Positions 57,269 through 64,000 of a stretch of 64,000 bases of DNA are shown one piece after another. The translations under genes and the position numbers were made by a program. The first letter of the stretch is position 1. Each line of letters starts with the position of its first letter. Source of the stretch: Bremerella sp. JC817. GTDB lineage: Bacteria > Planctomycetota > Planctomycetia > Pirellulales > Pirellulaceae. The notes under the pieces are model-generated. The model was not told the origin of the DNA, did no database searches, and saw only the letters and a program-made list of their open reading frames with translations. The DNA is taken from the NCBI RefSeq assembly GCF_040718835.1, contig NZ_JBFEFG010000274.1:744001-808000 (forward strand). Direction: 5' to 3'.

Positions 57269-57725
57269 CCGACGGTCCCCCGACCTGATAAAGTAGTTTG
57301 CTAAGCCGCTGAGGCGGAGGTGCCTCCCTGAAGTATAGAAGTCGATTTTTTGCCACTGCTACAAAGAAGGGAAAGAAATGATGACTTCACCGAAGTTGCG
57401 AAAGTCAAGCAAACCAAACGAGAAATCTTGAAGAAACGGGCATTCTAGAGAGCCAAAATCGTTACCAACTGCCTGATATCCGACGGCCGGACAGTCCGAT
57501 CACAGCCGCTTGATTCGCTTGCTGCGCAAAGGATCGGGGCAGAAAATCCCGCAATTTGATGTCAGGTGGAACTTGCCAGCTTTTCGCAAACCACCTGCTT
57601 CCTCGGCCAGACCGACTTGGTCCGACCAGGGGACTTCACCTTGCGGGTCCCTAAGCCAGCGAGAATAATGAGGCCTGAGCTTTACGAATGCCAAAGACAC
57701 GACGCTGGGCTGCTAAGGGAGGGTG
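57269..57725. other. Intergenic region, 457 bases
   Basis: Separates the divergent NTF2-like and ArsR genes. I see no RNA gene, no clear stem followed by T-run and no convincing frame; short frames at 57500-57700 and 57566-57763 have no ribosome-binding site or family resemblance. It presumably holds two promoters and possibly the ArsR operator. Confidence 0.35.
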
Positions 57726-58055
57726 ATGACCACGGAAAACGAACATTCGGCAGACGTTCCTGACGTCTCCGAATGCGCCACCTACCTGAAAGCGCTCGGC
57801 GATCCGATTCGGCTGCAGATTGTGAAAGCACTTCAGGCCGGTCCGTTGAGCGTTTCTGACCTGGCACTGCTGCTCGAGATGGAGATGGCCAACGTCTCGC
57901 ATCACTTGCGGGTGCTATTTCATGCCGACCTGGTCAGCACGCAGCGCGAAGGACGGCATATCTATTATCAGTTAAACTGCGACTTCCAGAAGAAATCGCG
58001 TGCCGCGAGTTCTTCGCTCGACTTCGGCTGCTGCCGGATCGACCTGCGGAACTAG
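57726..58055 (+). CDS. ArsR-family winged-helix regulator
   Basis: 109 residues, ATG at 57726 just behind AGGGAGG-GTG. Helix-turn-helix region: YLKALGDPIRLQIVKALQAGPLSVSDLALLLEMEMANVSHHLRVLFHADLVSTQREGRHIYYQL, the classical ArsR layout. The C-terminal LDFGCCRIDL holds a Cys-Cys pair that might bind a metal, which is inference; the ELCVC-type site of ArsR/SmtB is absent. The regulated gene is not apparent. Confidence 0.88.
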   Translation: MTTENEHSADVPDVSECATYLKALGDPIRLQIVKALQAGPLSVSDLALLLEMEMANVSHHLRVLFHADLVSTQREGRHIYYQLNCDFQKKSRAASSSLDFGCCRIDLRN

Positions 58056-58092
58056 TTTCGTTCTTGCGTATCAGCCACGACTTGTAGTGCTC

Positions 58093-58122
58093 TCCGAGTG
58101 GCCCGTTTCCAAGCCACTCGGA
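58093..58122. other. Strong hairpin between convergent ArsR and response-regulator genes
   Basis: Perfect ten-base arms TCCGAGTGGC and GCCACTCGGA with a ten-base loop. No T-run on either side, so a Rho-dependent or processing role is possible. Confidence 0.5.
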
Positions 58123-58136
58123 AAGCAGCCCCCAAG

Positions 58137-59030
58137 TTAGTGCACCATGCCGGCCGGCAATAGATCTTCGAGCGTTTGCTTGATCCGTCCCCACTGGAAC
58201 GGCTTCGTAAAGAAGGCATTCGCTCCCATGCTTCGCATCTGCCGTTCGATGAACGGTTCCTTGCGGCCGGTCAACACGATGACCGGAATCGAACTGGTGA
58301 CCGGCGATTCTTTCAAACGTCGCAAGACGTAGTCGCCGTTGCCGCGTGGCAGTTCGTAGTCGAGAATGATCGCGCTGGGGGCCGACATGAACGCACTGCG
58401 ATAACCGGCCGTTCCCTCCGCGGCATGCACGGCAATGATGCCAACTTCTTTCAGCCGCATCTTCAGCGCTATGGCAACGTCTTCGTCGTCTTCGATCGTC
58501 AGCACCCACGGGGTGTTTTGTTCGACGACGGGCTCGCTTCCTTCTGCAGGCTGAGGGCTGTCGTTGACTTCAACACCCAGGATCGCAAACACGCGGTCCA
58601 GGATTGCCAGCGACTCGGAAAGCTTCTGATCACTCGGCATTTCAGGAACGTCCATCGGATCCTCATTGATTTCTAAAAGTTCACACAAGACTGGCTCGAT
58701 GTGACGCCAGATATCGGTTGATTTGGGAATGTAGTAGGCACAAAGTTGATGGCATCGCTTGATAATCTCTTCCGACGAGCTACCGGTTAAAATAATGACC
58801 GGAACAGACTGCAGTTGTTCGTGGTTGGACAGCATCTCGGCAACCGTCAGGCCATTTCCCTGCGGCATATGGATGTCGAGAATGATCGCTTCCGGTCGAA
58901 CCGAGTCGGCAAGTTTCAATGCGTCCATCGCGTTGTCGGCCGTCACAACGTTCAGCCCAAGTTTCTCGCAACGTCGTTTTAAAATATCGACGACATCGCA
59001 GTTATCGTCCGCAATCAGGATCGATTTCAT
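58137..59030 (-). CDS. Two-receiver response regulator without output domain
   Basis: 297 residues from ATG 59030, preceded by GAGGAG. Two REC domains: 1-125 with phospho-Asp52 (AIILDIHMPQGNG) and ~172-292 with Asp224 (AIILDYELPRGNG). A ~45-residue linker lies between. No DNA-binding or enzymatic domain. It likely acts as phosphate relay or sink for the adjacent kinases. Same strand as the single REC protein and the REC-kinase upstream, spacings 49 and 15 bases. Confidence 0.9.
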   Translation of the reverse strand: MKSILIADDNCDVVDILKRRCEKLGLNVVTADNAMDALKLADSVRPEAIILDIHMPQGNGLTVAEMLSNHEQLQSVPVIILTGSSSEEIIKRCHQLCAYYIPKSTDIWRHIEPVLCELLEINEDPMDVPEMPSDQKLSESLAILDRVFAILGVEVNDSPQPAEGSEPVVEQNTPWVLTIEDDEDVAIALKMRLKEVGIIAVHAAEGTAGYRSAFMSAPSAIILDYELPRGNGDYVLRRLKESPVTSSIPVIVLTGRKEPFIERQMRSMGANAFFTKPFQWGRIKQTLEDLLPAGMVH

Positions 59031-59079
59031 CGTGGGTGTCTCCTCAAGGTGGGTCAATCGGCGGGGGAAGAATCGAAGG

Positions 59080-59481
59080 TCAGTCGCTTCCGACCATGAC
59101 AGGTGATAGGGCTGCTTCCAATGCGAAAAGTAGTTGTGATCCGTCGTAAGGCTTTTGCACAAAGAAACGGGCACCCGCATCCAAGGCACGGAGTTCGTCA
59201 CGCAAACTGGCCGAAAGCATGACAATCGGGATGGAACTGATTTCCGTGTCTCGTCGCATTTCTCGTAAGGTCTCGATGCCATCCTTCTCTGGCATCTGAA
59301 CATCCAGCAAAATCGCATCGGGTCGATGCAACCGGGCCGACGCAATTCCCTCTATGCCATTCTCAGCCGAAAGCGTCGCGTAGCCGGCAGCTCGAAGTCG
59401 GTAAGAAACTCCTTCGCGAATGTCGTGTTCGTCGTCGACGATCAGAATTTTTCTTGAATCATCCATCTCTGTTTGCCCCAT
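59080..59481 (-). CDS. Single-domain response regulator
   Basis: 133 residues, one REC domain. Acidic pocket VDDE, phospho-Asp60 in AILLDVQMPEKDG, Thr/Ser in MLSAS and Lys in VQKPYDG. The start is ATG at 59481 or the ATG at 59466. No output domain. Fifteen bases downstream of the REC-histidine kinase, so cotranscribed and its probable partner. Confidence 0.9.
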   Translation of the reverse strand: MGQTEMDDSRKILIVDDEHDIREGVSYRLRAAGYATLSAENGIEGIASARLHRPDAILLDVQMPEKDGIETLREMRRDTEISSIPIVMLSASLRDELRALDAGARFFVQKPYDGSQLLFALEAALSPVMVGSD

Positions 59482-59496
59482 GAAAGAGATTCAAAT

Positions 59497-61101
59497 TTAG
59501 TGAGCGGCCAACTGGTGATACTCCGGCATTTCAAACTCTTCACGCAGAATATGATCGAAATCGCCCAGGATCTTCCGAGCCGAACTCTTCGAGGCCCATT
59601 GCCGCACCAGTCGCCGGGTAAATCCTGGCAGCGGTCCTTGCGGTCGGTTCCGATTGAACCGCACAAAATCGCGTTGGGCACGCTCTTCCCAGTGCACCAT
59701 GTCATTCTCAGGAATTGCCAACACCAACAGCCAATGGCGTTTGGAAACCCGGAACAAGATGTCTTGTCGACGTAGCAAACAGTTCACGAAGCGATCGAAG
59801 TCGTCGGCATCGTTGTCCGTGACCATATCGCCGACGGCGATTTCGATGGCTTTCAGCGGAAGATTAGAATCGCTGCGGATATCGAGCCAACGCGAGAACA
59901 CTTCGGATGGATCGGCCAACGGAACGGTGAACGAGAATGTGCTCCCCTCGCCCACTTTGCTTTCGACACTCAGCTTGCCGAGATTGATGAGCGTCAGCCG
60001 TTGGGCGATGTTCAGTCCCAGCCCAAATCCCTGCACGGTCGTCGATACGTTGTCGTCCAATTGCTCGAACCGGTCGAAGATGCATTGCAGTGACTCGGGT
60101 TCGATCCCCGGTCCATGATCGGTGATGCCAATGCTGATCTCCCCTTCGATCGGGCAATATTTGGCCCAGATCGTCACCGATTGCCCGGCGTTGGAATGCT
60201 TGATCGCATTGATCGCCAGGTTGTTGATCACGCGAACCGCTTTTTCGCAGTCGCAATACGCCTCGGGCAGGTTCTGCGGGCAATCGATTACCAGTTCCAC
60301 CCCTTTAATCGAAGCGCGCTCGCGTAATCCGCAGGAGGCATGATCGATGATTTGCGCAACACTCGCCGTGCGACGCCACGCCCCCAGCAAACCTGCTTCC
60401 AGCTTGCTGGCGTCGAGGATGTCGTCGACCATGTGATTCAAGTCGTCGGCTCGAATGGCAACTTTGCCGAGCAGTTTCTTTTGTTCTTCTCCGATCGGAC
60501 CAGCCATGCCATCGCGGACGATCGAAACGTAGTCTTTGATCACCGTCAGCGGTGTACGAAGATCATGCGACACGTTGTCGACGAACTCGCGCGTGGTGCG
60601 ATAGAGCTTCGATAGGCGGCGATTTTTTCGCTTGAGCTGTTGTGCCTGCAGGTTCATCTGCATGCGATTGCGTTTCAGTCGACGCACCAGGCGTTTGTTT
60701 TGATTAACTTGCTCTTGTCGCTGGATAGCATGCACCACGGCACGCCCCAGCGAGTTGCTCGACAGTTCTTCTTTGCCGCGGTAATCTTGGGCCCCTGCCC
60801 CGAAGATTTCGTCTTCGACATCATTGTCTTCCTGCGAAGTCAGCACGAAGATGGCGGATTGACCGCAATGCTCACGAAGTCGGGCAATCGTTTCGAAACC
60901 GCTACTGTCAGGAACATTCACGTCCGAAACAATCGCATCGAAAGGCTGCTCTTTCAGATGAGCCAAGGCCTCGGCCAACTTGGTTGCCCAAGTCAGTTGG
61001 AAATTGTGACGTGATCGCACAAAGTGTCGTTCGATCAACTCTTGATCAGCGAGATCGTCTTCCAAGACCAGTAGATGGAAGACTCGATTTTCCAAATCCA
61101 T
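59497..61101 (-). CDS. Receiver-histidine kinase with a degenerate GGDEF-like tail
   Basis: 534 residues from ATG 61101 (AAGGGG seven bases upstream; GTG at 61119 and ATG 61107 also in frame). Residues 1-125: REC, phospho-Asp60. A coiled region ~130-170 follows. Phosphoacceptor His179 is in SHDLRTPLTV, then HATPase (NNLAINAIKHS, DHGPGIE, GFGLGLNIAQRL). Residues 405-534: LRRQDILFRVSKRHWLLVLA resembles the GGDEF strand pair, but the signature is SKRHW, so no cyclase activity is expected. No transmembrane segment: a soluble kinase. Confidence 0.9.
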   Translation of the reverse strand: MDLENRVFHLLVLEDDLADQELIERHFVRSRHNFQLTWATKLAEALAHLKEQPFDAIVSDVNVPDSSGFETIARLREHCGQSAIFVLTSQEDNDVEDEIFGAGAQDYRGKEELSSNSLGRAVVHAIQRQEQVNQNKRLVRRLKRNRMQMNLQAQQLKRKNRRLSKLYRTTREFVDNVSHDLRTPLTVIKDYVSIVRDGMAGPIGEEQKKLLGKVAIRADDLNHMVDDILDASKLEAGLLGAWRRTASVAQIIDHASCGLRERASIKGVELVIDCPQNLPEAYCDCEKAVRVINNLAINAIKHSNAGQSVTIWAKYCPIEGEISIGITDHGPGIEPESLQCIFDRFEQLDDNVSTTVQGFGLGLNIAQRLTLINLGKLSVESKVGEGSTFSFTVPLADPSEVFSRWLDIRSDSNLPLKAIEIAVGDMVTDNDADDFDRFVNCLLRRQDILFRVSKRHWLLVLAIPENDMVHWEERAQRDFVRFNRNRPQGPLPGFTRRLVRQWASKSSARKILGDFDHILREEFEMPEYHQLAAH

Positions 61102-61695
61102 TGCCATGCCCCTTTTCACACCGAGATCGTTGTCAGAAGGACAATCGCCCTTTGAAACGAGCCTGTGAAAAGCTCGTCGATCTCATGATTGGATTGCTTG
61201 CAGGCGTCCGCTTGAGACGGTAAGTAAACTGGCTTGTTTCCCAAGATGGTATTGGGATTGGTTGCCTGCAATGAATGCCTCTACCTACACCCTACGCCGC
61301 TTTCATCTGGTCGAAGTTTGCCGAAAAGAGTTTGCGGATTTGCGCACAACAACCATGCTTCCGAGGGCTTGGGAACCGTCAGACTCGTCACATACCGACG
61401 AACTTCCTTAGTCAGCATGGTCGCCGGACGACCAGAAGTGGGGACAATTTGCGCCCATGATTTCTAGACGTGATAACGCCCATGGGAGATCCCTTCGATG
61501 AGAACCTTTTCGCTCGAAGTGAATAATTCACCAGCAAATGATTCTGAAATCGACGACTCAATTGTTTGTCACCTATGGGGGAATCGATATGCTCTAGGGA
61601 AGTGAGTGCCTGACCAGGTTGCTGACTCACGGAAGATGCTGTTATCAGCAAGACCGAGGTACCGTGCCCCTCCACTCTCATTCCTCCGAGACCCT
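61102..61695. other. Intergenic region, 594 bases, between divergent kinase genes
   Basis: The longest non-coding gap. No tRNA-like fold, no strong terminator and no credible frame; short frames at 61234-61467 and 61412-61681 lack family resemblance. It likely carries promoters for both kinase transcripts. A small RNA here, for example one titrating CsrA, cannot be excluded or shown by eye. Confidence 0.35.
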
Positions 61696-62772
61696 ATGCA
61701 CTTTCTGATTATCGACGATAGCGTCGCCGATGCGCGAGTCCTCAAAGCAATGTTGGGGCAAGCTTGTCCAGAGGGATTCGAGGTAAGCTTTGCTTCGAGT
61801 GGCGCAGAAGCTCTTCGACTACTCCAGAACCATGAATACGACTGTCTCTTCCTCGACTATCGCCTGGAAGATTCCGCTGAATGGAGCGTCTTGCGACGAA
61901 TTCGCGAGCTTCAGATGGACATTCCGATCATCGCCATTTCAGGCTATGGCAACGAGCAAGTTGCTGTCGAAGGGCTGAAGCTTGGTGCCCAGGATTACCT
62001 GGTGAAAGACGCCCTGACCGCCGAGACAGTCCACCGTGCCTTGCACAACGCGATCGAGAAAGTGACGATGACCCGTAATCTTTTGGCTCAGCAGAAAGAA
62101 CTGCGGGATTTCGCCCACATGGCCGCGCATGATCTGCAAGCGCCCCTGCGGCGGATTGCGCAGCTCTCCGAGTTTCTGCAGGAAGACTTGGAAGGCTCGT
62201 TGAATGAGAAGTCAGCGACGCACTTGGAGATGATCGCCACCAATGCGACGCGTTTGCAATCGCTGGTGAAGAACTTGATTGACTATGCCCGGCATGGCTC
62301 TTCCGAGACACCGCTACGCGAGGTTTCCCTTCAACAAGTCGTCGCAGCGGCGATACAAAACCTGGAAGTCGTAATTCAGGAAGCCAATGCGCAGGTCACC
62401 GTAGGCGAAATGCCCTCGATCATGGGGGATGAAGTCATGCTGATCCTGCTGTTTCAGAACCTGGTCTCCAACGCGATCAAATTTAGGGATAAGCGAGTTC
62501 CCGAAATCCGTATCAATGCGATGCATGAATCCTCGCAGTGGACAATCGAAATCGCCGATAATGGTATAGGAATCGCTGAGAAAGACATCGATACGATTTT
62601 TGCTCCGTTCAAACGCTTACATTCTCAGCGGGAATTCGAGGGCTCTGGCATTGGTCTGGCAACTTGTCGCAAGATTGTCGACCAACACCAAGGTAAGATC
62701 TGGGCAAGATCGAAGCAGGGCGAGGGGACGACTCTGTATGTGTCGTTTCCGGATACCGTCTCAACTTCGTAA
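61696..62772 (+). CDS. Receiver-histidine kinase, cyanobacterial-phytochrome-type core
   Basis: 358 residues from ATG 61696 (MHFLIIDDSVADARV). REC domain 1-120 with phospho-Asp54 (DCLFLDYRLED). Phosphoacceptor His145 in FAHMAAHDLQAPLRRI, the H-box style of phytochrome-like kinases. HATPase: NLVSNAIKF, EIADNGIGI, GSGIGLATCRKIVD. No membrane segment or sensor domain, so input may come through the REC. Followed 181 bases later by an Rcp1-like regulator, its likely partner. Confidence 0.92.
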   Translation: MHFLIIDDSVADARVLKAMLGQACPEGFEVSFASSGAEALRLLQNHEYDCLFLDYRLEDSAEWSVLRRIRELQMDIPIIAISGYGNEQVAVEGLKLGAQDYLVKDALTAETVHRALHNAIEKVTMTRNLLAQQKELRDFAHMAAHDLQAPLRRIAQLSEFLQEDLEGSLNEKSATHLEMIATNATRLQSLVKNLIDYARHGSSETPLREVSLQQVVAAAIQNLEVVIQEANAQVTVGEMPSIMGDEVMLILLFQNLVSNAIKFRDKRVPEIRINAMHESSQWTIEIADNGIGIAEKDIDTIFAPFKRLHSQREFEGSGIGLATCRKIVDQHQGKIWARSKQGEGTTLYVSFPDTVSTS

Positions 62773-62774
62773 AT

Positions 62775-62807
62775 AATTGCGCGGCTACTAGCGAGCTTCG
62801 CGCAATT
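62775..62807. other. Hairpin directly after the receiver-kinase stop
   Basis: Perfect nine-base arms AATTGCGCG and CGCGCAATT around a 15-base loop, starting two bases after the stop codon. No T-run follows, so it may attenuate or stabilise the transcript before the next gene. Confidence 0.45.
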
Positions 62808-62952
62808 GGCGATAGAAATGCGCATCGGACATAATAGTTTTCCGATAAACACACAGCACATAGATATACATTTACCCCTCTTGCCGTTGCCCCCCAGGCT
62901 TTGCAACGATATCGCAAGCGAAAGCACCCATTTTTTCCCCACAGGAGTCGGC

Positions 62953-63387
62953 ATGGTTTCTCATCAGGTGCGAATTCTGCTCGTCGATGACGACGACGTC
63001 GATGCGGACGTCATTCGCCGTGCCATCGACAAGCAGCGCATTGCAAACCCCATGGTCAGGGCACGCGACGGAATCGAAGCGCTGGAGATCTTGCGTGGAG
63101 AAACAGCAGAAGGCCGGCTATTGCGGCCTTATTTGATCCTGCTAGACCTCAATATGCCGCGAATGAACGGCATCGAGTTCCTGCATGAACTGCGAGACGA
63201 CTCGAAGCTGCACGACAGTATCGTCTTCGTTCTTTCGACTTCAGACGACGATCGTGATGTACTGCAGGCTTATGAAAAGCACGTTGCTGGCTATTTGAAA
63301 AAAGGCAAGTTCGGTGAGCCGTTTATCGAACACCTCAACATGTTGAAACTGTATTGGCGATATATCGAATTTCCACCGGAGCGGTAG
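62953..63387 (+). CDS. Rcp1-like single-domain response regulator
   Basis: 144 residues from ATG 62953, AGGAG seven bases upstream. REC domain with VDDDDVDADVIRRA, phospho-Asp65 in ILLDLNMPRMNGIEFL, VLSTSDDD and YLKKGKFGEPF. The insertion after helix 2 (ILRGETAEGRLLRPY) is typical of phytochrome-associated Rcp1 regulators, which pair with kinases of the type directly upstream. No output domain. Confidence 0.92.
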   Translation: MVSHQVRILLVDDDDVDADVIRRAIDKQRIANPMVRARDGIEALEILRGETAEGRLLRPYLILLDLNMPRMNGIEFLHELRDDSKLHDSIVFVLSTSDDDRDVLQAYEKHVAGYLKKGKFGEPFIEHLNMLKLYWRYIEFPPER

Positions 63388-63693
63388 TCAGGCTAGCACC
63401 CAAATTCGAATATTTTCCCGAAATTTTCCAGGTGGAACTTCAGAACCATCTTGAGTGATTCTTAAACGATCTGTAAAACATCTCGCACATATTAACGACG
63501 AGATGCGGGGAAGTGATTCCCGGCAGGTTTCCCAACCGGTTCGACTGGACGTCACGCTCTTGTCATGAAAGCAGCTGTCTTTTTAGGCGGTTATCCTGGC
63601 TCTCCAGGCTGCTTCGTGACGTTCCATACGGTAATTCTGCGAGTTCGGGTAGGACGATACCCGAAAGTATTCGACAGGAAAGGAAACCAAGCT
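63388..63693 (+). other. csrA leader region with two hairpins
   Basis: 306 bases between the Rcp1-like gene and csrA. Hairpin one: CATCTCG (63479-63485) pairs with CGAGATG (63499-63505). Hairpin two: GGGAA/TTCCC near 63508-63520. Two GGA triplets in ACAGGAAAGGAAACC lie just before the csrA start and overlap its ribosome-binding site, as in CsrA-autoregulated leaders. Regulation is inference. Confidence 0.4.
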
Positions 63694-64000
63694 ATGCTCG
63701 TTCTCTCTCGAAGCCCCAACGAATCGATCGAATTTCCTGGACTCGGGGTTAGCATCAAAGTGCTACAACTCTCGAAGTCTCGAGTTCGCCTCGGTATCCA
63801 CGCCCCCCGCGAGATCGCCGTTCGCCGCCACGAACTGCCGCCAGACGACTTCAGTGGCCTGCCATGCAATCAAAAGCCCATCGAACTCTCTCCCATTAAC
63901 CAGCAGCTTCAAGCCGCGATCCATGCCCTGGAAAAGGTGCAACTGGCCGCCGAAATAACCGATTCGGATCACGTCTTCGCCTTACTGACACGGATCATCC
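63694..64000 (+). CDS. csrA: Carbon storage regulator CsrA, extended form, partial
   Basis: RNA-binding post-transcriptional regulator; the frame runs off the window after 102 codons. MLVLSRSPNESIEFP, VRLGIHAPREIAVRRHEL is the CsrA core, and the RNA-contact Arg equivalent to Arg44 (VRRHE) is kept. Typical CsrA ends by ~60-65 residues; here at least ~50 more follow (from PPDDFSGLP to FALLTRII), helical and Gln/Ala-rich. AAGGA is ten bases before the ATG. Not detected as a complete gene because the stop lies beyond the edge. Confidence 0.9.
   Translation, partial: MLVLSRSPNESIEFPGLGVSIKVLQLSKSRVRLGIHAPREIAVRRHELPPDDFSGLPCNQKPIELSPINQQLQAAIHALEKVQLAAEITDSDHVFALLTRII

Noticed and set aside
61234..61467. 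Short frames in the large gap between kinase genes
   Set aside because: No start signals, no family resemblance.

Overview
The window looks like chromosomal DNA of a planctomycete, probably of the Pirellulales (Blastopirellula/Bremerella-like). This rests on gene content: a PVC-type haem-binding cytochrome c domain, large secreted proteins with NPCBM-like and LamG-like modules, a choice-of-anchor-I protein, a Gly/Asn/Trp-rich secreted family common in planctomycetes, short membrane proteins that begin with an NP[FY]xSP motif, and several TTG/GTG starts. Genes are in short operons or alone on both strands. I see no rRNA, tRNA, CRISPR array, insertion sequence, phage or integron. The genus is inference.

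Layout. 0-5 kb: the tail of a cytochrome c protein, a WcaJ-like sugar-phosphate transferase, an AsmA-like protein, thiol peroxidase and a BON protein. 5-11 kb: alaS, recA, thpR and a PfkB sugar kinase, all on the minus strand. 11-21 kb: a 985-residue exported NPCBM-like protein, a glycosylasparaginase-family hydrolase, a membrane protein, rlmI-like and gltX, and a six-helix membrane protein with a repeat-bearing tail. 21-27 kb: an FAH-family hydrolase, a degenerate-HD/PAS/GGDEF diguanylate cyclase and glyQS. 26.8-30.2 kb: four tandem paralogous membrane proteins of unknown role. 30-38 kb: a PhoX-like phosphatase, a guanidine-III riboswitch controlling a Gdx/SugE exporter, the UDP-sugar pair ugd-uxs, a sugar porter, a metallo-beta-lactamase-fold hydrolase and an SDR epimerase. 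38-47.8 kb: a LamG protein, the pstSCAB phosphate transporter, a DEAD-box helicase and a choice-of-anchor-I protein. 47.8-57.3 kb: an unusual ABC ATPase/permease pair, hypotheticals, a TPR lipoprotein, an ADP-ribosylglycohydrolase and two exported proteins. 57.7-64 kb: an ArsR regulator, three receiver-only proteins, two soluble receiver-histidine kinases and a csrA running off the window.

Themes. Phosphate acquisition is represented by PhoX and Pst. Nucleotide-sugar and envelope polysaccharide synthesis is represented by Ugd, Uxs and the polyprenyl-phosphate sugar transferase. Guanidine export is under a recognisable aptamer. The right end is a phosphorelay-like island without any DNA-binding response regulator, next to the post-transcriptional regulator CsrA. 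The strongest directly readable observation is the guanidine-III aptamer at 32193-32233 with a possible expression platform. The best candidates for undescribed biology are the four-gene paralog array and the right-end signalling island.
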